The notes beneath the pieces were generated by a model. That model was not told the origin of the DNA. It did no database searches and was given only the letters and a program-made list of their open reading frames with translations. A program made the translations under genes and the position numbers. Positions 49,522 through 60,476 of a DNA stretch of 64,000 nt are shown here, piece by piece; positions within the stretch are counted from its first letter, which is position 1, and every line of letters starts with the position of its first letter. This stretch comes from Pyrenopolyporus hunteri (taxonomy: Eukaryota > Ascomycota > Sordariomycetes > Xylariales > Hypoxylaceae), in contig CADCXC010000038.1 in NCBI GenBank assembly GCA_902806595.1, positions 1,736,001-1,800,000 of the forward strand, in the 5' to 3' direction.

Positions 49522-52500
49522 ATGCTGCTATACCCCTCCAATACACGGAAGACGATGGAGCACGATACACCGGCCGAAGGCTCTCGACGGCGAGACCGTC
49601 TCATGGGCAAGCTGTTCGGTGGAAGTAGCGCAACCAGAGAGAGAAAAATGACGAACGAAGCAAGTGCAAATGACATATCCGACTTCCTTGGTACCTCGGA
49701 CCGCTTGACCGTTTCTCATCCCGTTCCTCCACCGCCGACCACCGCTCTGAGAGGCCCACCGACCCTCGCCCTCGATACCTCCAAAATCAACCGTTTTCAA
49801 CAAAACCTAGAAGTAGAAAGCAGATCTCAGCGGGCGCAATCCCGCAGCCCATCCCGACCGAGGAAGCACAAGGGCCTTGTTGTTCGTTTTGCCGAGACCT
49901 ACCCCGAGATCATTGGCGAAGGTGGTGACGAGTGCGAGACGGTCGTGGCCGAGATTGGTAGGATGAAGAGATCTAGATCGGTGCCGCTTTCAGCGCCTAT
50001 CCCACCCACGAAGGAAGGCCACCAGTATGCTAGGCAAGTGGGGGCTTTTCAGGAAACCAAAAAGAAGGACGACGAGTTTGAACCTGGTCCTTTACGCAGG
50101 ACGCAAACGGGCTTCTCCACAATCTCAGATTTCCGACTAGAGGAGCCGGGGCCCGCTCCTATGTCGCCTCCTGAGCCTCCTAAGCCTCGTACCATTGCTC
50201 CGGGCGAGTCTACCCGATCCCATTTCCTGGGTATTGATAAGCAGAAGGATGAAAACCGCCGCTCGTTTATCGAGATCCAGCAGCGGGAGCATGGGCGAGC
50301 TGAGGGAATGGCCTTTGCGGAAGCAATGAGATCCGCTAGCGCCAACTCGCACCACGATTGGGATGATGCGACCTCTTCTCCTGAGCCGGTCCGAGAAAAG
50401 TCTTCACACCGTAAGCAGGTTGCAGTGCCAAAGATGCAGGAACCGACGCCGCCTCCGGAAAGATCTATGTCTACCCGAGAATCGTCGTCCGGGTCGTCGT
50501 CGTTACAGGATTCCGTCTCTTCGGTATTACGAACCCAATCTACGAGGTCTCCTTTACGGCCTTCACCAATACCTCAAGAATCAGCGGGGGGTCCCAGTAG
50601 ATCACCGCCATCCTACCACGAATTACCACAAATCCCAACTTCCAATAGATCAGCTTTACCCCCTCTACCTCTGCAAGACTCACTGCCGGATTTCGATATG
50701 GTGCCAACCATGACACAGAGACCAGTGTCCCCAGACGAAACACGGGTCAGAACAAATCACGCCGGCGACAGCCCCTCGTCTCTGTATTCTAATTCTATCC
50801 ATTCGACTTCTGACATGTCTCATAAAGCGACGCCGGTTACCCAGAAACCCAGTGGACGGGGACCCCCATCATCGTCACCGGAGAAGACAACGCGAAGACT
50901 CCACGAAGCGGTGGCGGCGGCCGGCGACGATACACTGGAAGTTTTCGTTGCTCGTACGAAGCATCTATACGAATTATTCCGTCTTCACGCGGAGCAATAC
51001 AGGCCGCTGGGAACTTCCCGACCTGACGATATGTGCCGCGCAGCTCTGTGGTGGTTCTTGAAAGGAAGGACGTCGTTGGAGACGATTATTAGGAGTCGTC
51101 CAGCCGACCCAGATGAGCCCCGGCTTCTTATGGCTAGATACCAAGCCTACACCGACTTAGCAAAGGCGTACTGGCTGTTAGAGCAGGCGCTTCCCGAGAT
51201 TGCGGAAGGCAAATATAGCCCCGTGGACGGCGAGCTAGGCGAAGTTCGGTATGCCGTAACGTCTAACTTGAGAAAGCTGTCCGGGTCTATGAAGCGAAAT
51301 GGTTTCCTACCTCCCGAAGAACCTTTTCTTCCGCAAACGATGGACAAGTCCATCTGGGTAGAGTATCCTCCGGTGAGCCAGGATATAGTTGCTCTCCTCA
51401 ATGGCGTGTGGGGTTCGGCCGTCGCCGCCGTGAATCAGCCCACTCGTTCTATGGAGGCTTTAGAGGCTCTTCCCCTTGGTGACACGACCAAGTATTTTAA
51501 CTATGGCCGAGTCATGGCCGATGTGTACTTCATGGAACAGGGCACGGACTCGAGACAGGCTCGTTTCCCCTGTATGTTGTCGGTTGTCCGATCACAAAAC
51601 GAACCGAGCCTAAACTTCGTCATTGCCAGCCAGAACGGCTCCGTCTCATTACGAATACAGTCCGATAAGAACGCAGGCCTAACATGGCAGGATGTGAAAT
51701 GGAGGCCGGACTCTTACCGACTAGATATTAAACTACCCCGAGGTTTCATGCTCGCAATTGAATGCTCGCAGCAAGACTACAGGATGTTGTGGAGTATGTA
51801 CGACTTCAGCTCCAAGGTCCAGGGCTACCTATACCCGCGAAAGGATGAAGTTGTCAAGCATACTACCGTACTTCGTGGCTTCCATTATTTTGATTCGAAC
51901 CCACAAGGAAGGACATTCCCCAAGGAACCAGTAGGACAATGTCAGCTAGGGCTATACGAGCAGCTTCTAAAAGAGAACAGCCCAACCGGACCTAGAACCT
52001 TTCACCGGGGCTTCCGGCTTGCCGTTGTCACGGGCCCGAGGATCAGAACGCTCAGCGGAGTAACGCATTTTTTCCCACCGCAGCTTCCCATCCAATTCGG
52101 TCTTTTACGCGGCGATCAACGCGCACCTGTTCTGCAGTTAGACTTCAATGATGGAAAAAATAAAGGGAGAATGGTTTTGACATTCATGGATGATCAAGAA
52201 CGCGAGAAGCTCTTGAAGATGATTACGGGGACGTATATTAACCCTGACGAGGACGTCATTACCGAAGTTCCATTAGAAGGCATGAACATGTCAGAAGGGG
52301 TGGGTGACACGAAAGGGGGCTTCCCCGCCATCCAACGATTACCTTGGCAACGTGCACGTATCATCAATGATAAATACGCAGAAGTTCCGCCGACGGTATT
52401 GGCAGAGAAGCTCAGGGTTGAAATCGAGTCTCTGGATAAGAGCGGCGTCGGCGTAGTTAGCACCATAACGGACCGAGTTAATGTTGCACCCGGAGAGCTG

Positions 52501-53254
52501 AAGCTTAGACTTGGTACGAAGGATATCCTAACCTTGCAGGTCCGTCGACAGGCACAGGTAGATATGACCGTTTCCATACTAGAGACGCTCGTACCTCGAG
52601 AATCGCACCGCGAGTTTACAGGTCTACAAAATACCATCCAACGCAGCCCAACCGTCCGGACCTACCGATTCCCGAGCTTCAAGGATCTGCATTCGTTCCA
52701 GGAAGGATTAACGGGATACTCGGTACTCTTCGACGGCATCGCCGCAAGTTTGAACATATCGCGGCGAAGGATGGTGGTGCCTATCCACAAGAAATGGGAG
52801 GCCGGTACGACGCGAGTTCAAGTGGTACAGCAAGAAAAGACGGTTCAGCTGCTGGCATTTTTCGAGGACTGGCACCACGGGCAGTGCATGGGTTTTGTGC
52901 TCAAGGGCACTGACGTGTTCGAGTCGTTCAGCCGAAACGGGAAAGCGGGTTTGAAGTTGGTCGAAGCCAAATTTCCGCTCCCGAAGGTTCCGCAGGAAGG
53001 CGGTGACAAGAGCGATGACATGGCATTCCTATGTCTAGACATGCCCGATTTTGCTGGCGAACATGATGACATAACGATATTATTCGACGATGGTTTTGGT
53101 AAGTTTTTTTTTTTTTTTTTTTTTTTTTTTCCCTCCCTACCACGCTTCTTGTGTTTCTCTTGTCTTTGAAATGTTAGAGCTGGGACTAACAGAGCCTCAG
53201 AGAGGGATAGACTTTGCTCGGTCCTACCCGCGCCTGTCAAGGGCTCGCGGCTGA
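49522..53254 (+). CDS. Large uncharacterised fungal protein
   Basis: A 3577-nt first exon (49522-53098) and a 77-nt last exon (53178-53254) give 1217 aa; a second in-frame ATG at 49555 would give 1206 aa. Residues 1-470 are disordered, rich in Pro/Ser/Arg. Residues about 475-610 form an alpha-helical block with conserved-looking aromatic and charged residues (FVARTKHLYELFRLHAEQY, CRAALWWFLKGRTSLE). Residues about 610-1190 are beta-rich, with repeated strand patterns and many Trp/Phe, suggesting PH-like or FERM-like modules, though I cannot name a domain. No signal peptide or membrane segment is seen. The single intron (79 nt) contains a 27-nt poly-T tract. I do not recognise the gene; clean coding over 3.5 kb shows it is under constraint. 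Confidence 0.8.
53104..53130 (+). repeat. Intronic poly-T tract (27 nt)
   Basis: A homopolymer just after the GTAAG donor of the large gene's only intron. Its length may vary between isolates or be a sequencing error. Confidence 0.85.
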
Positions 53255-54757
53255 GTAGGACTAGGTGAGCAGTACGATTGTATGAGAACATGATTCGCGC
53301 AGATGGTCTGCATAACTTGTACCGAATGGGCGTGTAGGGCTATACAGTAATGCTATATTCAAGATACCCCCTGCGGTCATTCAAGCAAAGAGGTAAGGGG
53401 CGTCACCAGCAAAAAAAAAAAAAGAATTGGGAGCTGGTTAGGTGCTTCTCGAGAGGCACAGACTATGGTCTAGACCGACAGGCAAATTTTGTGTTTAGAC
53501 GTGGTTGTCCTTGGGGCAATTCAAGGTGCCTGGTAGATATCTATAGAGATATGCAGGTTCCAACTTCGATAGGAGGTGAATCTAACATTTGGGGCCCAGC
53601 AATAGCTACGTACCTGTGAGGACGTGGCCGACGGTACTTACCTACATGTAGTACTTTATTTAGATGCCTAGCTGCATATAGAGTGAATACGATGGCACAC
53701 TTAGACGATTCGACGTACGTCATCGTTCCCCTTGAAGCTCGTGGGCCGAAATTGGTGGGCCCCCTTTACTACGGAAAATGCTACTCTGCCCTCGCAGCGG
53801 CCCTAGGTACCTACGTAAGTACGGTACGACTACGATGTGTGCGTGCGTTCAACTTACTAACGCCCAAGACCACCCACCTATTATTTTGGGCGAGTAAGAC
53901 CTTCGCTCAACCTTGCTCGTTGAATTACAATTCTGGGCACCACCATTCGCGCATACCATGTATACTTACCTACCTAAGTATATAATAAGATGGGCCAGGA
54001 TGTTAATAGGCATACGCAGGTGCCTAGGTGCCTAGGTGCCTAGCTTATGAATACGTGTATATGTATATGTAGATTTGACTCTTTGGTTCTTCTCCAATTT
54101 GTTACAATCGGTAGAAACTCTGCCTAGAAAACGCTTTCTTAAGCGTTGGTGAGGTCATCGGTCAGCCCCTCCGATATTAGGGGTGCAGGGTTGCTTAATC
54201 GATAACAACCCGACAATCCCTAAGAGTGGGGAGGGGCACATCGCTGGGTTCAGAGGTATTGCAGCAATTACCTTACACAGCCCGGCCTGGGGGGGAAGGA
54301 CCTAATGACTTACACATAGGTCACCGTTCAGTAATTGCGACCCTTCCAGCCCTTCGTCATTGTCAACAATCTTTTGCTGCAATCATTTCGCAGCAAATTG
54401 ACGGCGGCAATCCCTTTTTTTAAGCTTATCTCTTGTGGTTTATCTTGTGGTTATCTATCCTTGTGGCTACGTATTTTTAAAAGTAGCTATCTTATTAGAC
54501 GCTTCGATCCCATTTACATATATTACCTAGAGAAAGAGAATGCACGCAGGCAAGATCGCATCGGGTCTAGCCCGTCGTCGCCGGACAATATCCAATGCTA
54601 GTATGTCATATTATTTTTGTTATTTTACGTCTCAGAGGAATGAGGTCGAGGCAGTGTTTACCTACTAAATCATATCTCACCAATTTCTTCTTCTTAAATA
54701 TTATTTTTCTTTTTTTCTTGTTCTCCCTCCCCGAGGCCACCGGCTCGCTGACTCTTA
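53255..54757. other. Spacer between the large gene and KES1
   Basis: About 1.5 kb with TACCTA patches and a tandem gtgcctaggtgcctag repeat (54018-54043). No gene is supported. Confidence 0.45.
54018..54043. repeat. Tandem 9-bp repeat (gtgcctagg)
   Basis: Just under three copies of a 9-bp unit. Confidence 0.75.
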
Positions 54758-56656
54758 ATGCCGCCTTACGTAGGCAGCAGGTCGTCCGAAGGTGCTGACG
54801 ACGATGACACCTCTATAATCGAGCCCGAGCAGGGCAATGGTAAGTCTATTCGTCCCACTGGTACCAGCCGTAGACTAACCGCGAAGGCAGTCCTAACACA
54901 TATTATCTCGCAACTGCGGCCCGGCGCCGATCTGAGTCGAGTTGTCTTGCCCACATTCATCCTCGAGCCCCGAAGCATGCTGGAGCGGATCACCAAGTGC
55001 GTATCCCGAACTATCGATACATATGGTCTGCAGTTCCATGGCTAACCAGAGTCGGCCGTAGCTTCATGTGCCATCCGGAAATGCTACTCCCGATCCCCGA
55101 TATCGAAGACCCCGTCGAACGCTTCGTCTCCGTCGTCAAGTTTTACCTTAGTGGTTGGCATATCAGACCTCCGTATAGCTCCCTTAAGCTTCTTCCTCAG
55201 CATCTTGCCCTGGAACTCATGTAATATCGACTAACACGCGGTGATAGAGGTGTTAAAAAACCCCTCAACCCGATTCTCGGCGAGGTGTTCTCGTGCTACT
55301 GGGACCTACCCGACAATACTCGCGCCTACTATATCTCCGAGCAGACATCGCATCATCCACCTAAATCGAGCTACTTTTACATGGCCCCCGACCACCATAT
55401 TCGCATAGACGGTACCCTGAAGCCTAGGAGCAGGTTTTTGGGCAATTCGGCCGCCAGTCTTATGGAGGGGATCGCTGTTCTCACCCTGACTAATAGGGGG
55501 AAGAATCGTAAGCAAGGAGAAAGATAGTATGCGGAATCTAGGGTATCTTTACACATACATTAACTAACAATAATGCGTCTAGTTGGTTAACGCAGCCAAA
55601 TATGTACGCGAGAGGGATCCTGTTCGGTAACATGAAATACGAGCTAGGCGACCACAGCGTGGTGCGATGCCCTGAGCTAGGTCTGACAGCCGACGTCGAT
55701 TTCAAGACGAAAGGTTGGGTGAGCGGGACGTATAATGCGATTGGGGGCACTATAAAGGACGATCGTACCGGACAGGTACTCTTTGAACTCTCTGGCTTGT
55801 GGAGCGAGGAAATGTTTGTTAAAGACCTTAGGGTGAGTAAGAAACGGCCAATACTACCGGGACTCCATCTCACGAGCCATCTAGAACGGGCATAAGGACA
55901 TGTTTTTCGACGCCCGGAAAGCGAAGCCATCGAAGCCGCGTGTCCGGCCACTCGAGGAGCAAGACGAACGAGAATCGCAGAAGTTATGGCTGAAGACGGC
56001 GCAGGCGGTAAAGGACAGAAATCACGAATTGGCGACCGAGGAGAAAACTAAGGTCGAGGACCGGCAGCGGGACGAGGCGGCAAGTAGAGCCGCAGCAGGC
56101 GTAGAATGGCATCCACGACTATTTAGGCGAGTAGATAAGGACTACGGCGGCACGGGAGAGGACATGGATCACTTAGAATGGATCATCAACGCTCACATGT
56201 GAGTGGCACCTTAGAAGCTATGGCAGCGCCGGATTCGCTAACTACAGATTTAGCGACGGCGCAACACCAGAGAAGCAAGCTGAGCAAATCATGGCGATCT
56301 ACCCCATATTACCGGGGCAAAAGCCAAAAGATTGGAGCATACTCCCGCCGGGCGGGCACCATGGTTCGGCCGCGCATCATGCTCCGGACAATAACAAGGA
56401 GAACCACACGGCGGATCTGATCGACTTTGGGCAAAACGACACCAATGCAACGACCTCTTCTGCTGCGCTGCCCGCCAAGAATGATAGCAAGGAGATCTCG
56501 GAAATGTTGCAGTCGACGGGCCGCGAAGCAGAGGGGCCACTGATCGACTTTACGGGCGATATGAAGAAGGACCTGCCACCAGCTAAAGACAATCCAGAAC
56601 TGAAGAGGGGCGATACGGCGGAGAGTAATAACGTCTTCTTCGACGCCGAGGGATGA
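54758..56656 (+). CDS. KES1: Oxysterol-binding protein, Kes1/Osh4-type
   Basis: Seven exons (54758-54839, 54891-54996, 55062-55172, 55248-55526, 55583-55832, 55885-56198, 56248-56656), introns 49-75 nt, 516 aa. The OSBP fingerprint EQTSHHPP is at residues 131-138. Preceding it, GVKKPLNPILGEVF is created across intron 3, and WLTQPNMYARGILFG across intron 4. The ORD ends near residue 400 (AHIFSDGATPEKQAEQIM, formed across intron 6). A disordered acidic tail follows, with two LIDF motifs (ADLIDFGQN, PLIDFTGD). There is no PH or ankyrin domain, so it is the short Kes1 class. It should exchange sterol for PI4P between ER and trans-Golgi or plasma membranes. The twin LIDF motifs resemble clathrin-box/adaptor-binding peptides; that is inference. 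Confidence 0.92.
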
Positions 56657-57864
56657 GAGAAGCACCCTACTATGGCGTGGCCGCCCGGAAATAGGGAATA
56701 TCGAATGAGCGCGTCATCCCGCCTCACGATACCGCCGTCCCTGGTTCAGCAAGACGAATTAATTACCAAACCCCTCCTTTAGATCCAATGGTCTTTGCGC
56801 GAAGGAATAGAAGGCTTGAACCTCTTCGTAATTCTTTGAGAACCGGTCATTCCAGGTACTAGGTAGAAGAGCATGTTCATAGCTAGTTCTTGCCGGATGG
56901 TAGAAGTTCGTTCGGTTGCGTAGGGGCTTGCTTGCATCCATCTTCTCTTGCTAAGTAATGGGGACAGAATTTTGGGGGGTTCGAAGACATAAGATAAGGC
57001 AGAAGGGCAAACCGGACCAGGTTAGATGGGCATCTTTGGGACGCCTCCCAAGGCAGTCAGTGAACCAATTACAGTAATGAGGGGGGAAGATGGTCTGTTT
57101 TTAATGGAAATAAGTTACATGGACTCTACGTAGCACTACCCACGCTTCGTCGATGGGTTACCTGTAGTATCTTGTCGTGAATCATATTAGTAGGCTTTTA
57201 CACCATGCTTACAACATTTCACAGTAGCGGTACCAACAGAAAGGGCAAATCTCAGATGGAAACGTAATCATCTCTTTTATGGAACCCTTCTATCCGGGCT
57301 ACTGAACGAGTACTGTTAGTACAGATTAACTTGCTCCGGGACAAATCTGAAAAAAAACTTCCATGGTCCCCGGAATGATCTCCTGTCGAACGCCGTACTA
57401 AATAATTTCCCTAATTTCCGAGTGACGAGGAGGGTTTTGGGAAACCCTCTTGGGTCCGTTCCTTGGATCTCTTTTCACCCTCCTCCTATCTGGTAGTAGT
57501 AATGACAATGCCAATGCCAACGATGATCGATATGGTAAAACTGCTCTGAGGGGGTATCCCGAATTCTGCGTGTTTTCTTTTCCGGCGCGAGTTATATCTT
57601 CTCGCGTTTCTTGTTTTTTTTTTATTGTTCTTTTTTGTTCCTCTCGATTCCCTCTTGCCCGGTTTATATCGTGGTGTTATTATTAGGCTTGATGCTCATC
57701 GCTCGTGCTCGTGCTCGTGGTTTTCTTTCCTCGTCGTTTCGGGGTAAAAGTAAGGGACAAACAGGTAAGGTAAGTGGGCATGGTATAGCGTTGGCCTCAG
57801 TAACAGCCCTAATCCCACAAGCTGATATCAACTCGACCGTAACTCCACCCTAACGTCTCACCGC
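56657..57864. other. Convergent intergenic region
   Basis: About 1.2 kb between KES1 and the U2AF gene. It contains a T-rich stretch (about 57590-57660) and no supportable gene. Confidence 0.5.
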
Positions 57865-58494
57865 CTAATACCGCTTCCGCGTGGGTTCCGGGCTGGGGCT
57901 CCGGCTGACGCTCTTCTCGTCGCGGCCGCGCATCTTGAGCCACTTCTTGGTGGAGAGGGTGAGCTCGCGCTCGAGCTCGGGGCTGGGGTTCTTGCGGTGT
58001 ATGAAGTTGCAGAAGCCGCCGCGGACGCAGCCCTCGCCGCTGTTCAGGCGGCAGCAGGCCTCGCGGAAGTCGGTGACGGGGCTGAGCTCGCAGTAGACGG
58101 GGCGGCCGGCGTACCAGCGGGAGTTGAGGGCGTCGCAGGCCTGCTGGGCCGCGTCCTCGTACTTGAAGCGGGCGTAGACGTTGCCGACGAGGTGGTCGTT
58201 GGTGTTGTCGCAGACCACGAGCTCCTCGAGCTCGCCGTACCGGCACAGCTCGCACCACAGGTCCTCGTAGAAGGCGTCGAAGTGGTTCGCGCACTGCTCC
58301 GGCGTCAGCCGCGCCCGCGCGTCGTGCGCCGGGTTCTGGTACATGGACGGCAGCAGGATCGTCTGCGAGTACGACGGCTTCACGTGCTTCCGGCTGCACC
58401 GGTCCCCGTGCCGGCACGCCCCGATCTTGTAGTAGAAGGAGCAGTTGACTTTGTCCTGTTCCGTGCCGAAGATGGACGCGAGGAAGTTGGCCAT
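57865..58494 (-). CDS. U2AF1: Splicing factor U2AF small subunit
   Basis: Intronless, 209 aa, the expected size for the fungal U2AF23/35 subunit. The first CCCH zinc finger is Cys18-Cys27-Cys33-His37 (C-x8-C-x5-C-x3-H). A UHM/RRM-like domain spans about 45-140, with ELEELVVCDNTNDHLVGNVYARF and an acidic first helix. The second zinc finger is Cys148-Cys156-Cys162-His166 (C-x7-C-x5-C-x3-H). The C-terminus is a short SRSPSPEP-type tail instead of a long RS domain. With the large subunit, it recognises the AG at 3' splice sites in the nucleus. Codons are strongly G/C-ending. It is unusual in this window for being a conserved gene with no intron. Confidence 0.95.
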   Translation of the reverse strand: MANFLASIFGTEQDKVNCSFYYKIGACRHGDRCSRKHVKPSYSQTILLPSMYQNPAHDARARLTPEQCANHFDAFYEDLWCELCRYGELEELVVCDNTNDHLVGNVYARFKYEDAAQQACDALNSRWYAGRPVYCELSPVTDFREACCRLNSGEGCVRGGFCNFIHRKNPSPELERELTLSTKKWLKMRGRDEKSVSRSPSPEPTRKRY

Positions 58495-59182
58495 TTTGTC
58501 TTTTTGCCTCTTTTTTTTTCTTTTCCGCTACTCTATTTTCGTTTTTAACTGTTGTTTTCGGATGGGTGAACGGATGGATGTATTTATATGCGTATAGACG
58601 TGGATAATCCGTCTAGTCGAGAGTGGGAAATCGATTGATGTCGTGTTTATCTCGGATGATGATCGCGACAATTGATCGATACGCCGTTTCGCTGTGATTG
58701 TTGTTGTAGTTGGGAGGCGAAACTTCGAAAGGCCGAGGCGACGATGGAGAAAAATAAGGTTGAGAGAGGTTGAGGTAAAGTGGAGACGGATACATAGTTC
58801 AAAGCACATCGAAAAGCTTGGCGACGTGAGGCTGACCAATTATTGGACGCGAGAACTTGAGCTACTGCGGGACACTCGCCACATCTAGATGTTTCTACCG
58901 CCACGCAACGGTCAGCCACACAGTTCACTTCCTATGCGAGTTCAGGCCGAAGTTTTAAGACTCAATTTTGTATTGGCGGATCACGCCGGGACAATCTGCC
59001 GCATTAATTTAGTATTTAATACTGCGTAGACTTTCCATTGCGATCCACCGGTACCGTGTAAAGTCATTTTTCGAAGCAGAAAGCCTAAGGCTCCTTTTGG
59101 TATAATTGAAGCTATTCGCATACGTTTCATTTGTCGAATTAACTATCTACCTACCTACCTGCGTTTACGAAAAATTACAAGT
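58495..59182. other. Region upstream of U2AF and the transposase relic
   Basis: About 690 bp with A/T-rich leader sequence near the U2AF start and a TACCTACC run at 59148-59160 beside the relic. No gene is seen. Confidence 0.45.
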
Positions 59183-59697
59183 ATGGCTAGATCCAAAGAC
59201 TGCCATACGGCTCACCTCACTACCGAACAACGCCAGCGCGTACGCACCCTTCGCATCGACGCCCATATGACTTACAAGCAAATACAAAAAATTACCGGCT
59301 ATACGAAGAGTCAAATAGCTACGGCCTGTAGAGCGTCAACCGCCGCACCAGCCCCTAGGTCCGGTCGACCAAAAGCTTTAACTCCCGGGCAAGGCGGACA
59401 GTCGGTAGAATACGTCGTTCCTCAAGAGAACGCCGTCGCATGACGTTTCTAGACCTATCTATAATCAGCCCCTATTCAACGCTATCTCTGGTCTATACCT
59501 GCGTTTCAAGATCTGCCCGTCGCCGCTTTGATTTCGCCCCGTTGAGTAGCTCGTCGAGAGCCACCGATTCGTTCCGATACAGCTGCGAAACGGTTAACGA
59601 TGGGCCGAAGACATATGACCTTAATTGGACATACCTATTGGCCCATATCATTAACGGGACCATTCGCCTAAGCAACTCGTTTAACTACCACTGTAGC
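59183..59697 (+). pseudogene. Decayed Tc1/mariner-like transposase (N-terminal part)
   Basis: The first frame (59183-59443) encodes a helix-turn-helix segment, LTTEQRQRVRTLR...YKQIQKITGYTKSQIATACR, followed by SGRPKALTPGQ, the typical N-terminal DNA-binding region and linker of fungal Tc1/mariner-like transposases. Near 59417 the reading frame is lost and continues in another frame (SSRERRRMTFLDLS), then shifts again to VARREPP (from 59546), and again to LNWTYLLAHII (about 59622). Each piece matches the order expected in such transposases. At least three frame breaks exist, and the DDE catalytic core and downstream half are missing. Clear terminal inverted repeats were not found. It is not functional as a protein-coding transposon. 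Confidence 0.7.
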
Positions 59698-59700
59698 TAG

Positions 59701-60476
59701 GTAGTCAGGTAAATGAAGACTCGGAGAGATTGGAAGAAACGTCATTGTACTACCTGCACATGTATGTACGTAGATAGGTATTTGATTCGTCTTAGATAGC
59801 GTCGCTATCCCCGAGATCCGCTCAGATCTCCGGTAGCCTAGATCACAACGCCGAATCTCAGTTATACGTATATGCATATGCATCTCTCGGCCGATTCTTT
59901 CTATTGAGAGGACGTCCTATACGGTTTCAGGTTATATTATATTTCCTCTATTAGAAACTCTTGTCTTAGCTGTATAGGCCTATTAAACGCGTTTTGAAAA
60001 AGCCACCGATGTATGTCTGTGTAAGCTACCTACCCTGAGCATCTCTAATAACATATCCAATTTCTAAGCTAACCCTGTCGACTCAATTACTAAAGAGGCG
60101 CCGAACTCCCAGTATTCCCTAATCCCCTTCCCACCCAATCGAAGTGTGCTTCGCGGCTTGTGTTCTATACTCATAAGAAGGATAATAGTAAGCTGTTGGC
60201 ACAACTATATGTGAATCATACAGTCGAGGAGTCTGTCTGCCGTGCCGAGCAGCCAGGAAAACGAGGACCTTGGTGGCCTGTTGGCATGGGCCATCATGCG
60301 GGCGCCCGAGTTGTTTCTCCGTTACATATGGGGGCGTCGAGGTCTTCCCCCGCCGATCCTGGCCGATCGAGATAGGTAGTATACCCTACTTACTCCGAAT
60401 CGTCCCCGGCGTCGGTCTAGTGTGACGTGTACGCGACGTCTAAATCTCGCCTGTTTCCGTATTTCCCTGTTTCCCT
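59701..60476. other. Spacer between the transposase relic and MNR2
   Basis: About 780 bp; no gene is seen. It includes the MNR2 3' flank and possibly further unrecognisable transposon remains. Confidence 0.45.

Noticed and set aside
57809..58548. Long frames on both strands over U2AF
   Set aside because: Shadows of the GC-rich U2AF coding sequence.
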